Positions 43,652 through 52,023 of a DNA stretch of 64,000 bases are shown here, piece by piece. The translations under genes and the position numbers were made by a program. Source of the DNA: Sphingobacteriales bacterium 44-15 (GTDB lineage Bacteria > Bacteroidota > Bacteroidia > Chitinophagales > Chitinophagaceae). A model generated the notes under the pieces. That model was not told the DNA's origin and did no database searches. It saw only the letters and a program-made list of their open reading frames with translations. The stretch spans positions 1 to 64,000 of the forward strand of contig MKWG01000015.1 in assembly GCA_001899685.1 (NCBI GenBank), read 5' to 3'. Numbering within the stretch: position 1 is the stretch's first letter; each line of letters opens with the position of its first letter.

Positions 43652-44434
43652 ATGTCTCATGCTCTGATAACCGGCGCAGCAAAAGGAATTGGAAAGGCAA
43701 TAGCACTGGAACTAGCCTTACGCGGGTATGACCTTTTACTTGTAGACATTGATGAACAGGGATTACAATCAGCAAAACAGGAATTGCAGCATGTTGGAGG
43801 GATACAGGTTGATTACCTGGCAGCAGATCTTTCCTTATCTCAAACGCCTGCTGAAATATTCGCGTGGAGCGAGCCATGGCATAACGATCTGGAGATACTT
43901 GTGAATGATGCGGCTTTCGGCTTAAATGGCGCTTTTGAAAAATTGCCGCTGGAAGAACAGTTGAATATGATAAATGTAAATATCAAAGCTGTGGTGGCAT
44001 TAAGTCATTATTTTATCCCGGTATTCCGTAAAAGAACAAAAGGGTATATACTAAATATTGGCAGCAATGCAGGCTATCAACCCGTTCCCTACCTGAATAT
44101 CTACGCAGCATCAAAGGCTTTTATCATTTCATTTACCCGAAGTATGCGCTACGAGCTGAGGTCATCCGGCATAGTGGTGAGTTGTGTGAGCCCCGGCAGC
44201 ACCGATACCAATTTTGTTGACAGGGCTGGCATGGGCCGCCATATCAGGAAAACGGCTGAACGCTATAATATGGCGCCGAAGGCTGTAGCTGTCATTGCGG
44301 TAAATGCTTTGCTGAATAATAAGCCGGAACGGATCACGGGATTCCGGACGAGGCTGGGTGTTTTTCTTTCATGGCTTGCTCCCAAATCATGGTCGGAAAA
44401 ATTTGGCGCCGGTATTTTTGGTAAGGAGCTATAA
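43652..44434 (+). CDS. short-chain dehydrogenase
   Basis: 260 residues of a classical SDR with TGAAKGIGKAIALELALRG, the active-site Ser in NIGSNAG, and YAASK. The usual NNAG is NDAA. LLVDIDEQGL after strand two has an Asp, which fits NAD rather than NADP. The C-terminal part (RLGVFLSWLAPKSWSEKFGA) resembles the DltE-like or fatty-acyl group with a hydrophobic tail. It is tightly linked to the PhyH gene and probably acts on its product. Confidence 0.9.
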   Translation: MSHALITGAAKGIGKAIALELALRGYDLLLVDIDEQGLQSAKQELQHVGGIQVDYLAADLSLSQTPAEIFAWSEPWHNDLEILVNDAAFGLNGAFEKLPLEEQLNMINVNIKAVVALSHYFIPVFRKRTKGYILNIGSNAGYQPVPYLNIYAASKAFIISFTRSMRYELRSSGIVVSCVSPGSTDTNFVDRAGMGRHIRKTAERYNMAPKAVAVIAVNALLNNKPERITGFRTRLGVFLSWLAPKSWSEKFGAGIFGKEL

Positions 44435-44444
44435 AATCGGGAGA

Positions 44445-44585
44445 ATGCTGTTCTATCTTATACAAACTATATTAAGCCCGGGTTACGCTTTTTTTCGCAG
44501 TTGGTTTTGCTTATATAAGCAGTTTACCCGGCACAAACTAACCCATTTGCGTATTCTTCTAAGGCCTCTTGTAAAGAGGTTTTAG
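44445..44585 (+). CDS. possible 46-residue small protein
   Basis: ATG 44445 follows GGGAG closely and opens a 46-codon frame (MLFYLIQTILSPGYAFFRSW at the start, then very basic). It would be a short amphipathic or membrane-touching peptide. Its last third lies inside a strong RNA hairpin, which makes the coding status doubtful: the sequence there is constrained by base pairing rather than by protein. No family recognised. Confidence 0.25.
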   Translation: MLFYLIQTILSPGYAFFRSWFCLYKQFTRHKLTHLRILLRPLVKRF

Positions 44586-44596
44586 AAGATCCGCAA
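44547..44596 (+). promoter_or_regulatory. strong RNA hairpin inside the cluster
   Basis: CTTCTAAGGCCTCTT (44556-44570) pairs with AAGAGGTTTTAGAAG (44574-44588) over 15 bp, including two G-U pairs, with a 3-base loop. TTGCG (44547-44551) pairs with CGCAA (44592-44596) below a small bulge. No T-run follows, so complete termination is unlikely. It could cap the PhyH-SDR message against 3' decay or split expression before the DUF6134 gene. Confidence 0.75.
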
Positions 44597-44626
44597 AATC
44601 ATAATCGCATAAAATTCGTTGATAGT

Positions 44627-45220
44627 ATGATTGCTCTTGTTTACTGGTCATTGCTTAGCTTCCTTCCGGTTCCGGAAAGCTCAACTGACTATAATTACCA
44701 AACCTATTACGATATTTTAAAGAATGATAAAATAATCGGCTATATGATGTGCAGCAAGGTGGAGAAAAGTGAAACGGTGGAATATATTACCGAATCTTCC
44801 GCCCGGTTCTCAGTATTGATTGACATATCCGTATACAGCAAACTGCAAAGCTCATTCAGCAACGGTAAATTGCTTGACGGCAGACTGATCAGGCAGGTTA
44901 ACGGCAAAACAAAGGCTGACAGGCAAATTGCCTGGGAGCAGGATCAGTACCTTATTAAAAGCGATGGCAGATCCTTATCATTCAAATCAAAAATCAGCTT
45001 CAGTACCGCCTGCCTGATGTATGCGGAGCCATCGGGCATGACAAGTATTTTTTCAGAAAACTTCGGGCAATACGTAGCCATAAACGAAACAACGCCTCAC
45101 CGGTATGTGCTTACTCTGCCAGACGGAAAAGATAATATATATACTTATCATAATGGAAAATGTACTGAAGTGGAAGTGCACACTTCTTTAGCTACGGTTT
45201 ATATTAAGCTCCGGAAATAG
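44627..45220 (+). CDS. DUF6134-like protein
   Basis: 197 residues. A short hydrophobic start (IALVYWSLLSFLPVP) may be a signal sequence. The body is beta-rich: YYDILKNDKIIGYMMCSKVE, ITESSARFSVLIDISVYSKL, SFSNGKLLDGRLIRQVNGK. This is the pattern of DUF6134, a secreted beta-barrel-like domain of unknown function common in Bacteroidota. It lies in the same direction between the SDR and the small DUF2622-like gene. Confidence 0.65.
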   Translation: MIALVYWSLLSFLPVPESSTDYNYQTYYDILKNDKIIGYMMCSKVEKSETVEYITESSARFSVLIDISVYSKLQSSFSNGKLLDGRLIRQVNGKTKADRQIAWEQDQYLIKSDGRSLSFKSKISFSTACLMYAEPSGMTSIFSENFGQYVAINETTPHRYVLTLPDGKDNIYTYHNGKCTEVEVHTSLATVYIKLRK

Positions 45221-45272
45221 CGCAGCGCTTCACAAAATTAATAACCGGCTTCGGCCAACTAATAATAATTAT

Positions 45273-45536
45273 ATGCCTACATACAGAACCAATATAGTAC
45301 TGCACCACGCGGCAGACGACGATTATGTGTTACTGGATAAGGAATTGAAATCCCAACATTTTTCCCCGGAAAAAGCGCCACCGGCAATTGAAGCCGGAGA
45401 TATTCCGACTTTATTGCGCACACGGTATTTAAGGGAAGGAAATCTTGGACTGCAGGAGGTGGTGGCTGAAGTAAAACGTGCCGCTGCAAAAACCGGGAAA
45501 AAATTTTCATTTACAGTGCTTAAAAATAGAAACTGA
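45273..45536 (+). CDS. small protein resembling DUF2622
   Basis: 87 residues. MPTYRTNIVLHHAADDDYVL at the start and REGNLGLQEVVAEVKRAAAK with TGKKFSFTVLK at the end follow the layout of DUF2622 proteins (small ferredoxin-like fold, YRT-x-LH at the start and AA-x-TGK near the end). The middle of DUF2622 is less well matched. Role unknown. It ends 128 bases before the encapsulin shell gene and runs the same way. Confidence 0.5.
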   Translation: MPTYRTNIVLHHAADDDYVLLDKELKSQHFSPEKAPPAIEAGDIPTLLRTRYLREGNLGLQEVVAEVKRAAAKTGKKFSFTVLKNRN

Positions 45537-45664
45537 GCGATAAGGATGGATAAGGACGACAGCCGAATGACGGGTCGGGATCATCACGAACTATGCCGCA
45601 TTTTGTCTTAGTATTATTTGTATATATAAAAATAAAAGTATAAACTTAGCGTAAAATTTACACG

Positions 45665-46585
45665 ATGGCTGACACTAAACAACAAACCGCCCTGGGCGAT
45701 GTAGCGGCCCGGCAACTGGCGATCGCTACACGCACGGTTCCCCAGATGGTGACAATTACCCCCCGATGGCTTACCCGTCTGCTGAGCTGGGTTCCTGTAG
45801 AATCGGGTGTTTACCGGCTTAATAAAGTAAAAAATGCAACACATATTGAAGTGGACTGCTCTTCGAGAGATGAAAAAGTATTGCCCCAGACTTTTGTGGA
45901 TTATATTGAAAACCCGAGGGAATATAACCTAGCGGCGGTGCAGACTATTGTTGATGTGCACACACGTGTTTCAGACCTGTACAGCAAGCCATATAACCAG
46001 ATCTCCGAGCAGTTGAGGCTTGCCATAGAAACCATTAAAGAACGGCAGGAAAGTGAGCTGATCAATAACGGCAGTTATGGCTTATTGCATAGTGTGGCAG
46101 ACGGTCAGCGCATTAAGACCCGCACAGGTTCGCCTACGCCTGATGATCTTGATGACCTTATTGCTAAAGTGTGGAAAGAGCCGGGCTTCTTTTTATTGCA
46201 TCCCCTGGCAATTGCCGCGTTTGGGAGAGAGTGTACCCGCCGCGGTGTGCCGCCACCTACCATTTCGCTTTTCGGCTCACAGTTTTTAACATGGCGCGGT
46301 ATTCCTTTAATACCTTCCGATAAATTACCAATTGTAAAAGGTAAATCCAAGATCATTCTTTTACGCACAGGCGAATCCCGCCAGGGTGTGGTTGGTTTAT
46401 TTCAGCCCGGTTTGCAGGGTGAACAAACTCCCGGGCTTTCCGTTCGCTTTATGGGCATCAATGAAAAAGCTATAGCGTCATACCTTGTTTCGTTATATTG
46501 CTCTTTAGCTGTTTTAGTGGATGATGCTATTGCGGTATTGGATGATGTTGAAATCGGTAACTATCATGAGTACACCTACAAATAA
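45665..46585 (+). CDS. srpI: Family 2A encapsulin shell protein (SrpI-like)
   Basis: 306 residues of the HK97-type capsid fold. Telling segments are QTALGDVAARQLAIATRTVP at the N-terminal arm, TPRWLTRLLSWVPVESGVYR, DLYSKPYNQISEQLRLAIET (E-loop and spine region), and EGLFQPG-like GVVGLFQPGLQGEQTPG. It has no cyclic-nucleotide-binding insert, which places it in Family 2A rather than 2B. The shell self-assembles into an icosahedral compartment. Known Family 2A systems enclose a cysteine desulfurase and store elemental sulfur, and such a gene follows with a 20-base overlap. SrpI was first seen as a sulfur-starvation-induced protein in cyanobacteria. Confidence 0.92.
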   Translation: MADTKQQTALGDVAARQLAIATRTVPQMVTITPRWLTRLLSWVPVESGVYRLNKVKNATHIEVDCSSRDEKVLPQTFVDYIENPREYNLAAVQTIVDVHTRVSDLYSKPYNQISEQLRLAIETIKERQESELINNGSYGLLHSVADGQRIKTRTGSPTPDDLDDLIAKVWKEPGFFLLHPLAIAAFGRECTRRGVPPPTISLFGSQFLTWRGIPLIPSDKLPIVKGKSKIILLRTGESRQGVVGLFQPGLQGEQTPGLSVRFMGINEKAIASYLVSLYCSLAVLVDDAIAVLDDVEIGNYHEYTYK

Positions 46586-48566
46586 TCTTCCGGATGTAGA
46601 AGCATTGCAGGAATTAGCCAACCGGTATTTCAAAGCGCTTCCCAATGAAGTGCCAAAGGAGATTTCGCCGGATCCGTACGAACACCCGCGTGCGGCTGCT
46701 TTTGCAAAGTCTGTAACAGGAGAAGCTATTGTTCCGGGAATAAATCTTCCTGCTGATGAAGCGGCAGCTCCATTCAATGCGCCGCCTGCGGCTGCTCCGT
46801 CACCTGTATATGGACTAACTGCGCCTCCGTCCGCCACGGGATCTGGCTTGTCTTCTTCTGTAACAAACCATGCTATTGCAGACGGGCTACACTCCGGGAG
46901 CGGCGTCTCTCCATCGGCAGGCAACACTGCCCTGCCGGATGTTGCTTCTCCGGGTTTGACTCCGGGATTCGAAAAAACATCGTCTGATAAGTCTACATTA
47001 AGCGGTGGAGTACCCTCCTCTGTAGCCGGTAGCGGTGCATCTCCATCGTATGTGCACCAGCAGGAAAACTTCAGCATTAAGGAGCCTATAACAAGTTTTC
47101 CTGATTCCAATATTGACAAACCTGCTCATCATTATAATGACAACGAGGATCCTTTTGCATTACCTTTTATTGATGAGCAACCTTACTGGTCGGATATCGC
47201 ATCCGTATTAAAGCATATTACACTCAGCGATTCTGTAGACGGCGCTTATGCTTCTCCGTTACCCAATGTTACAGCTCCGAACCTTCCTTCTTTTTACTTT
47301 TTGCAAAATGAGCCCCGGCATATAAGCAATATGCCATTAGGCGGCTATACTTCAGGTTTTGATGCCTATAGGATAAAAAAAGATTTTCCCATTCTTAATG
47401 AAAAAGTGAATGATAAGCCGCTGGTTTGGTTAGACAATGCCGCTACTACACAAAAGCCAAAATCAGTGATTGACAGGCTGCAGTATTTTTATCAGCATGA
47501 AAACTCCAATGTGCACCGGGCGGCGCATGAGCTGGCAGCCAGGTCCACCGATGCTTATGAAGCTGCAAGAAAAAAAGTGCAGGCTTTTCTCGGTGCAGCA
47601 TCACCCAATGAAATTGTTTTTGTCCGCGGCGCTACAGAAGCCATTAACCTGGTTGCTCAAAGCTGGGGGGATCAGTATTTACAAAGCGGTGATGAAATTA
47701 TCATAAGCCACCTTGAGCATCATGCCAATATAGTACCGTGGAAAAGACTGGCAGATAAAAAAGGGCTTGTATTGAAAGTCATTCCCGTAGATGATGACGG
47801 ACAACTATTGCTTGATGCATATGCGAAACTGCTTGGTCCCAAAACGAAATTGGTAGCTTTTACACAGGTATCTAATGCGTTAGGGACCATTACCCCGGCC
47901 GGAGAAATGACGGCTATGGCTCATGCAGCGGGAGCTAAAGTTTTGATAGACGGGGCGCAATCCGTATCGCATATGCCTGTGAATGTGCAGGCGCTGGATG
48001 CAGACTGGTTTGTATTCTCCGGTCATAAAGTGTTTGGACCAACAGGTATTGGTGTATTGTATGGGAAAGAAGAAATACTCAACAATACCGAGCCATGGCA
48101 GGGCGGCGGCAATATGATACAGGATGTGACCTTTGAACATATAAAGTACCATAAAGCGCCTAACCGTTATGAAGCGGGCACAGGCAATATTGCAGATGCG
48201 GTTGGGCTTGGGGCAGCGATAGATTATGTTACCCGCCTTGGCATGGCAAATATAGGCGCATACGAACATGCCTTGCTGGAATATGCCACGCATCATTTAA
48301 AGCAGATACCCGGTATCCGGCTGATTGGCACGGCGCCCAATAAAGCAAGCGTGTTATCATTCACGCTGAATGGATATTCAAATGATGATGTGGGCAAAGC
48401 GCTCAACAGGGAAGGCATTGCGGTGCGTACCGGTCATCATTGCGCTCAACCTATTTTGCGCAGGATGGGCGTGGAAAGCACAGTTCGCCCTTCACTGGCA
48501 TTTTATAATACCTGTGAAGACGTAGACCGTCTTATCGCGGTATTGCGCAGCCTGACAAAATCATAG
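46566..48566 (+). CDS. cysteine desulfurase, encapsulin cargo (SufS-like)
   Basis: 666 residues. The first ~250 are low-complexity, rich in Pro, Ala, Ser and Gly, with conserved-looking islands (LPDVEALQELANRYFKALP; PNLPSFYFLQ; GGYTSGFDAYRIKKDFPIL). The rest is a group II cysteine desulfurase: the PLP lysine is K488 in SGHKVFGPTGIG and the persulfide cysteine is C626 in RTGHHCAQP. The disordered N-terminus is the part that directs cargo into Family 2A shells. The start at ATG 46566 overlaps the shell gene by 20 bases, so the two are co-translated. It would release sulfur from cysteine inside the shell. No sufBCDE or iscU lies nearby. Confidence 0.93.
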   Translation: MSTPTNNLPDVEALQELANRYFKALPNEVPKEISPDPYEHPRAAAFAKSVTGEAIVPGINLPADEAAAPFNAPPAAAPSPVYGLTAPPSATGSGLSSSVTNHAIADGLHSGSGVSPSAGNTALPDVASPGLTPGFEKTSSDKSTLSGGVPSSVAGSGASPSYVHQQENFSIKEPITSFPDSNIDKPAHHYNDNEDPFALPFIDEQPYWSDIASVLKHITLSDSVDGAYASPLPNVTAPNLPSFYFLQNEPRHISNMPLGGYTSGFDAYRIKKDFPILNEKVNDKPLVWLDNAATTQKPKSVIDRLQYFYQHENSNVHRAAHELAARSTDAYEAARKKVQAFLGAASPNEIVFVRGATEAINLVAQSWGDQYLQSGDEIIISHLEHHANIVPWKRLADKKGLVLKVIPVDDDGQLLLDAYAKLLGPKTKLVAFTQVSNALGTITPAGEMTAMAHAAGAKVLIDGAQSVSHMPVNVQALDADWFVFSGHKVFGPTGIGVLYGKEEILNNTEPWQGGGNMIQDVTFEHIKYHKAPNRYEAGTGNIADAVGLGAAIDYVTRLGMANIGAYEHALLEYATHHLKQIPGIRLIGTAPNKASVLSFTLNGYSNDDVGKALNREGIAVRTGHHCAQPILRRMGVESTVRPSLAFYNTCEDVDRLIAVLRSLTKS

Positions 48567-48576
48567 CAGTAAAGAT

Positions 48577-49935
48577 CTATTGCAATACTGCTCTCATTGC
48601 ATTCATCAGTACATCTTCCACTTCCGGGGCAACACCGGAAACAATATCGCTTGTTTCGTAACCTCCCTGCGAATAGGCGATCCTGGTACCTATATAACCG
48701 GGACCATATTCTTCATAGGCTGCGGTACAAACGTGTTCTCCCGGCCGCATTTTTTGAGCGGCTAACTGGTATTCCACAAACAGTTCTCCCGGCAGATTGA
48801 GCAGCCATGTTTTTCCTAACCGCAATGAAGATACGTTTACCTGCTGCCCGGCAACGGATCGCTGATACCATGCCAGCTTTTCTGCTGCCGCCAGCTTATC
48901 TGAAAATGATGCCTGCGGGCTGTCAAGCGTAGCGGTAAGGCTGTCTTTTACAATATTTTTTCCTAAAGGCAGGGTAACCGGCAGGCTTTTCCAGGCTATA
49001 TCTTTCCCGGCCAATGCTGTCTTTTTCGTTCGTTTCCATGCCAGGTTCATCGCCGTTTCCACCCGTTTGGCCAGCACGGGGCGCATGGCTGCTGAGCCGT
49101 CATTGTATTTTCCTGCAGCTATATTCCCTCCGGCGCCGTTGAAATGAATATGCGGTATGCCTGTTTGTTTTTCACTTGCATTACGGGCTATCCCTATAAA
49201 TTCACAGGTAACATCTCCCTGTCCGTAATAGCTCTGGGGATGTGTGGCATAATAGGTCATTATCGCAACGGGCTTATCACGATCCCATAAGCTTACACAT
49301 TTGAGCCAGGGATCAATCACTCCTTCAGGAGCGGCCCGGGCGGCAGAATCTTTCATGCTGCTCCAGCGTATAATGGCAACTTTCCCGTCTGGTCCAAGAA
49401 TTCTCCGGTTGGATGCCACCTTTTCTACTTTTGCTTCTCCAAAGCCGATATGGGTAACAGGCTGAGGATGTTTTACCGCATCCCTGACGGCATCAGCTAC
49501 ATGCTGAATGGCACTCAATAAAAAAGCTGTGTCGAATGGTGCATTTTTTATCCCGTATGCATTCATGATCCTTGCCATAGTAAAATCGCAGTGCACACCA
49601 TCATGCTGGTGAAGAGAGTGGATAGAAACGCGATCCGTAGTGGTATTGGCAGCCTCCGCAAGTTTTTTTTGCCATATTTCCAGCCCTTCATTGGCTATCC
49701 CTATCCAGTCCACAGCACAAAGCACAACCGGCTTTTCATCTGTCAGCAATACAATACCACGTGCACTGAGCGAGTCCATAATGGACCTGGCAGTAGCATA
49801 CGCTACCGGGCTGCCGACAGGAGGGGTGACATTTGCGTTAAACACCGCTACATTTACGGTTTGTGCGTAATTGAATGAAAGTAGTGTGAAGCATGAGAGC
49901 AATGCAGCTATTGCTTTGCAGAGAAGATTATTCAT
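48577..49935 (-). CDS. secreted neutral ceramidase-like protein
   Basis: 452 residues with a signal peptide (FNYAQTV). NANVTPPVGSP, SIHSLHQHDGVHCDF (zinc histidines), ATHPQSYYGQGDVTCEF and FNGAGGNIAAGKYNDGS follow the neutral/alkaline ceramidase N-terminal domain. It lacks the C-terminal immunoglobulin-like domain of true ceramidases. In polysaccharide loci such proteins may act on an amide other than ceramide. It is the last gene of the PUL; its 3' end is 10 bases from that of the desulfurase gene. Confidence 0.8.
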   Translation of the reverse strand: MNNLLCKAIAALLSCFTLLSFNYAQTVNVAVFNANVTPPVGSPVAYATARSIMDSLSARGIVLLTDEKPVVLCAVDWIGIANEGLEIWQKKLAEAANTTTDRVSIHSLHQHDGVHCDFTMARIMNAYGIKNAPFDTAFLLSAIQHVADAVRDAVKHPQPVTHIGFGEAKVEKVASNRRILGPDGKVAIIRWSSMKDSAARAAPEGVIDPWLKCVSLWDRDKPVAIMTYYATHPQSYYGQGDVTCEFIGIARNASEKQTGIPHIHFNGAGGNIAAGKYNDGSAAMRPVLAKRVETAMNLAWKRTKKTALAGKDIAWKSLPVTLPLGKNIVKDSLTATLDSPQASFSDKLAAAEKLAWYQRSVAGQQVNVSSLRLGKTWLLNLPGELFVEYQLAAQKMRPGEHVCTAAYEEYGPGYIGTRIAYSQGGYETSDIVSGVAPEVEDVLMNAMRAVLQ

Positions 49936-49953
49936 CGTTTGCTTTTTCTATTG

Positions 49954-51141
49954 TTATTCGGGTGAAATATTCAAACACTCATGGATGGATGCAGGGGTAT
50001 ACCCGTTATCTATCGCCCATTTAACTGCTGTCCGTACCTTATCTCGGTAATCCGGCTGGTAGTTATGGTAGTAATCATAAAAGTATTGTTCGTGTATCAG
50101 CAGGTCAACGTAAGGTGGCTTCCGGTTTTCTTTTTCATACCGGTTTAAATAAGGAACAATATCATGGATCTTTTTGGTGTCTAAAATGATGCTGCTCTTT
50201 ATAAATGTTATGTTTTCCTCATTGTCTCTCCATACAAATCTTTTCTGCATGTGGCGCCTTTGCGGAATAGTGAGATAGTAAGAACATGGCGCCAGGCCAT
50301 CATCTACATTAAAATCACATAACTGTGCCGTATACCCTGCATCACGCAGGGCCCTGGATACTTCTATGGGCACTTCGCCCCAATGCAAAGTGGTGACCAT
50401 ATCGTTCAATGCTGCTCCGGCAAAGCGCCTGATCTCCCGTATCACTGCTTCGCATTCCTGCTTTACCTGCTGATACCCGGCGTTTTTATAAGGGTCGTCC
50501 GGGAACTCGGCTTTGGCATGAAAGCTCAGCCGTAACCAGTCTGCATTGGCTTCCCATTCCGCTTTATACTTATCCGTCATCTGTGAGAGATCAAAGCCGT
50601 CCGTCTCGTAGAAAATATTGATATGCACTTTTGTGCCGTAAGTGTCGTGCACCTGCTTTAAAAAACCGAGAAAAGGACTGTCAAAAACAGAGTTATAAGA
50701 TGCAGCATGCTGATGAATGTCTTTAAGGAACCATACAGCATCGTCTATGGACAGCCTGTATTTGCCTGCAAGCTGGTTGAGCCAGTAAACTTTTATGCTT
50801 TTCTTTTCCCCCGATCTGCTGTCCTTTACTTCTATATTATTCGTAAGAGCATCCAGTCGGACTTCGGCAGTATATACATTTTTATTGCCCGACGCTTTGA
50901 TGCCGTTGACAGATATTTTACTGTTTTCAGGAGCATTCACAGTGACAGTTGTTCGCAGGCTTCCGCCTTTTACCACACCATCATGTATGTGCAGGATATC
51001 TCCGTCAACGGGGCTTATAAAGCGGATAGTTTCTTCTTTGCCTGATAAGGGATAGAATGCAGCGGGAGCAATAGCCATTCCCAATCCGATCAGCGACTGA
51101 TGCCTGATAAATGTGCGTCGTGAATAATTCCTTTCCGGCAT
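49954..51141 (-). CDS. secreted NodB-like (polysaccharide deacetylase fold) protein
   Basis: 395 residues. The start (MPERNYSRRTFIRHQSLIGL) looks like a Tat signal, although the usual SRRxFL is RRTFIR. A beta domain of about 110 residues precedes a beta/alpha barrel: YRLSIDDAVWFLKDI (an acidic pair), LRLSFHAKAEFPDDP and TLHWGEVPIEVSRALRDAGY. The zinc-dependent deacetylase triad is not clear, so catalysis is uncertain. It is three bases from the GH16 gene, so it likely acts on the same glycan. Confidence 0.7.
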   Translation of the reverse strand: MPERNYSRRTFIRHQSLIGLGMAIAPAAFYPLSGKEETIRFISPVDGDILHIHDGVVKGGSLRTTVTVNAPENSKISVNGIKASGNKNVYTAEVRLDALTNNIEVKDSRSGEKKSIKVYWLNQLAGKYRLSIDDAVWFLKDIHQHAASYNSVFDSPFLGFLKQVHDTYGTKVHINIFYETDGFDLSQMTDKYKAEWEANADWLRLSFHAKAEFPDDPYKNAGYQQVKQECEAVIREIRRFAGAALNDMVTTLHWGEVPIEVSRALRDAGYTAQLCDFNVDDGLAPCSYYLTIPQRRHMQKRFVWRDNEENITFIKSSIILDTKKIHDIVPYLNRYEKENRKPPYVDLLIHEQYFYDYYHNYQPDYRDKVRTAVKWAIDNGYTPASIHECLNISPE

Positions 51142-51144
51142 TTT

Positions 51145-51918
51145 TTATTTTTTATACACTTTTACATAATCAATGATAAATGCATCAGGGAAAACAGCAT
51201 GCTCCATATCTTTCTTGTCATTTGGAAGCTCCATACTTACTATAATATACTGATTAGTGTGTGATATTCCGCTGGTCACCTCATAAAATTTATATCCGTC
51301 AATATAAAATATATACTTTTCCGGCGTCCATTCCAGGGCAAATATGTGAAATCCTTTGCTTACACCTTTAAGGTAGCTTTGCATACCATGCGTAGTATGC
51401 TGTCCGGGTCCGTATGGCCCCCAATGTACGTTATGTGAAACAATATCAGTACCCAGCTTTTTAAAAAACTCCATAATGTCTATTTCTGCACCATATATTG
51501 CCGGATCATCTCCTTCTGAAAGCCTGGGCGATTGCAGCCAGAAGGCACCCCATTGACCTGGTGACTGCTGCAGTTGGGCGCGGCATTCAAAATAGCCATA
51601 GGTGGTCATGAAGCGATCCTGCGACCCTATTGCACAGACCAGCATGCTGTCGTTGCTTTTAACAGCCCTTAATGTAAGATACCCGTTCGCTACAGACATG
51701 GCGCGGGGTGTTACATATCCGAGCGCCCTGGCGCCAATCCCCCGTACTGCCCATTTGGAAGTGTCCAGCACATTCCCGCTAAAATCGTCTTCCCAGAATA
51801 ATGTATAGCCCAGGGACTCCGGAGTGTATATCTTTTGCGACACAGGCGGCTGGGCGGGCCGCTGTGCACAGGCAATAAAAGAAATAAATAATGCCGGTAT
51901 CAGTAAATGTATTCTCAT
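51145..51918 (-). CDS. glycoside hydrolase family 16
   Basis: 257 residues. A signal or lipoprotein leader (SFIACAQ) precedes the jelly-roll domain. The catalytic motif is EIDIMEFF (Glu-X-Asp-X-X-Glu), flanked by GAFWLQSPR and HNVHWGPYG. GH16 enzymes cut beta-1,3 or beta-1,4 glucans and galactans; this short motif variant fits laminarinase or a related group. Together with SusCD it defines the PUL target as a GH16-type beta-glycan. Confidence 0.92.
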   Translation of the reverse strand: MRIHLLIPALFISFIACAQRPAQPPVSQKIYTPESLGYTLFWEDDFSGNVLDTSKWAVRGIGARALGYVTPRAMSVANGYLTLRAVKSNDSMLVCAIGSQDRFMTTYGYFECRAQLQQSPGQWGAFWLQSPRLSEGDDPAIYGAEIDIMEFFKKLGTDIVSHNVHWGPYGPGQHTTHGMQSYLKGVSKGFHIFALEWTPEKYIFYIDGYKFYEVTSGISHTNQYIIVSMELPNDKKDMEHAVFPDAFIIDYVKVYKK

Positions 51919-52023
51919 CAGATGCTGATTTTATATTGGCAAACAAAATGTGGGCAATAATAAGAAAAGGATGTAACGAAGCTCATGAGATATTTCATTA
52001 CACCCTTTCTTAATTTATACAAA

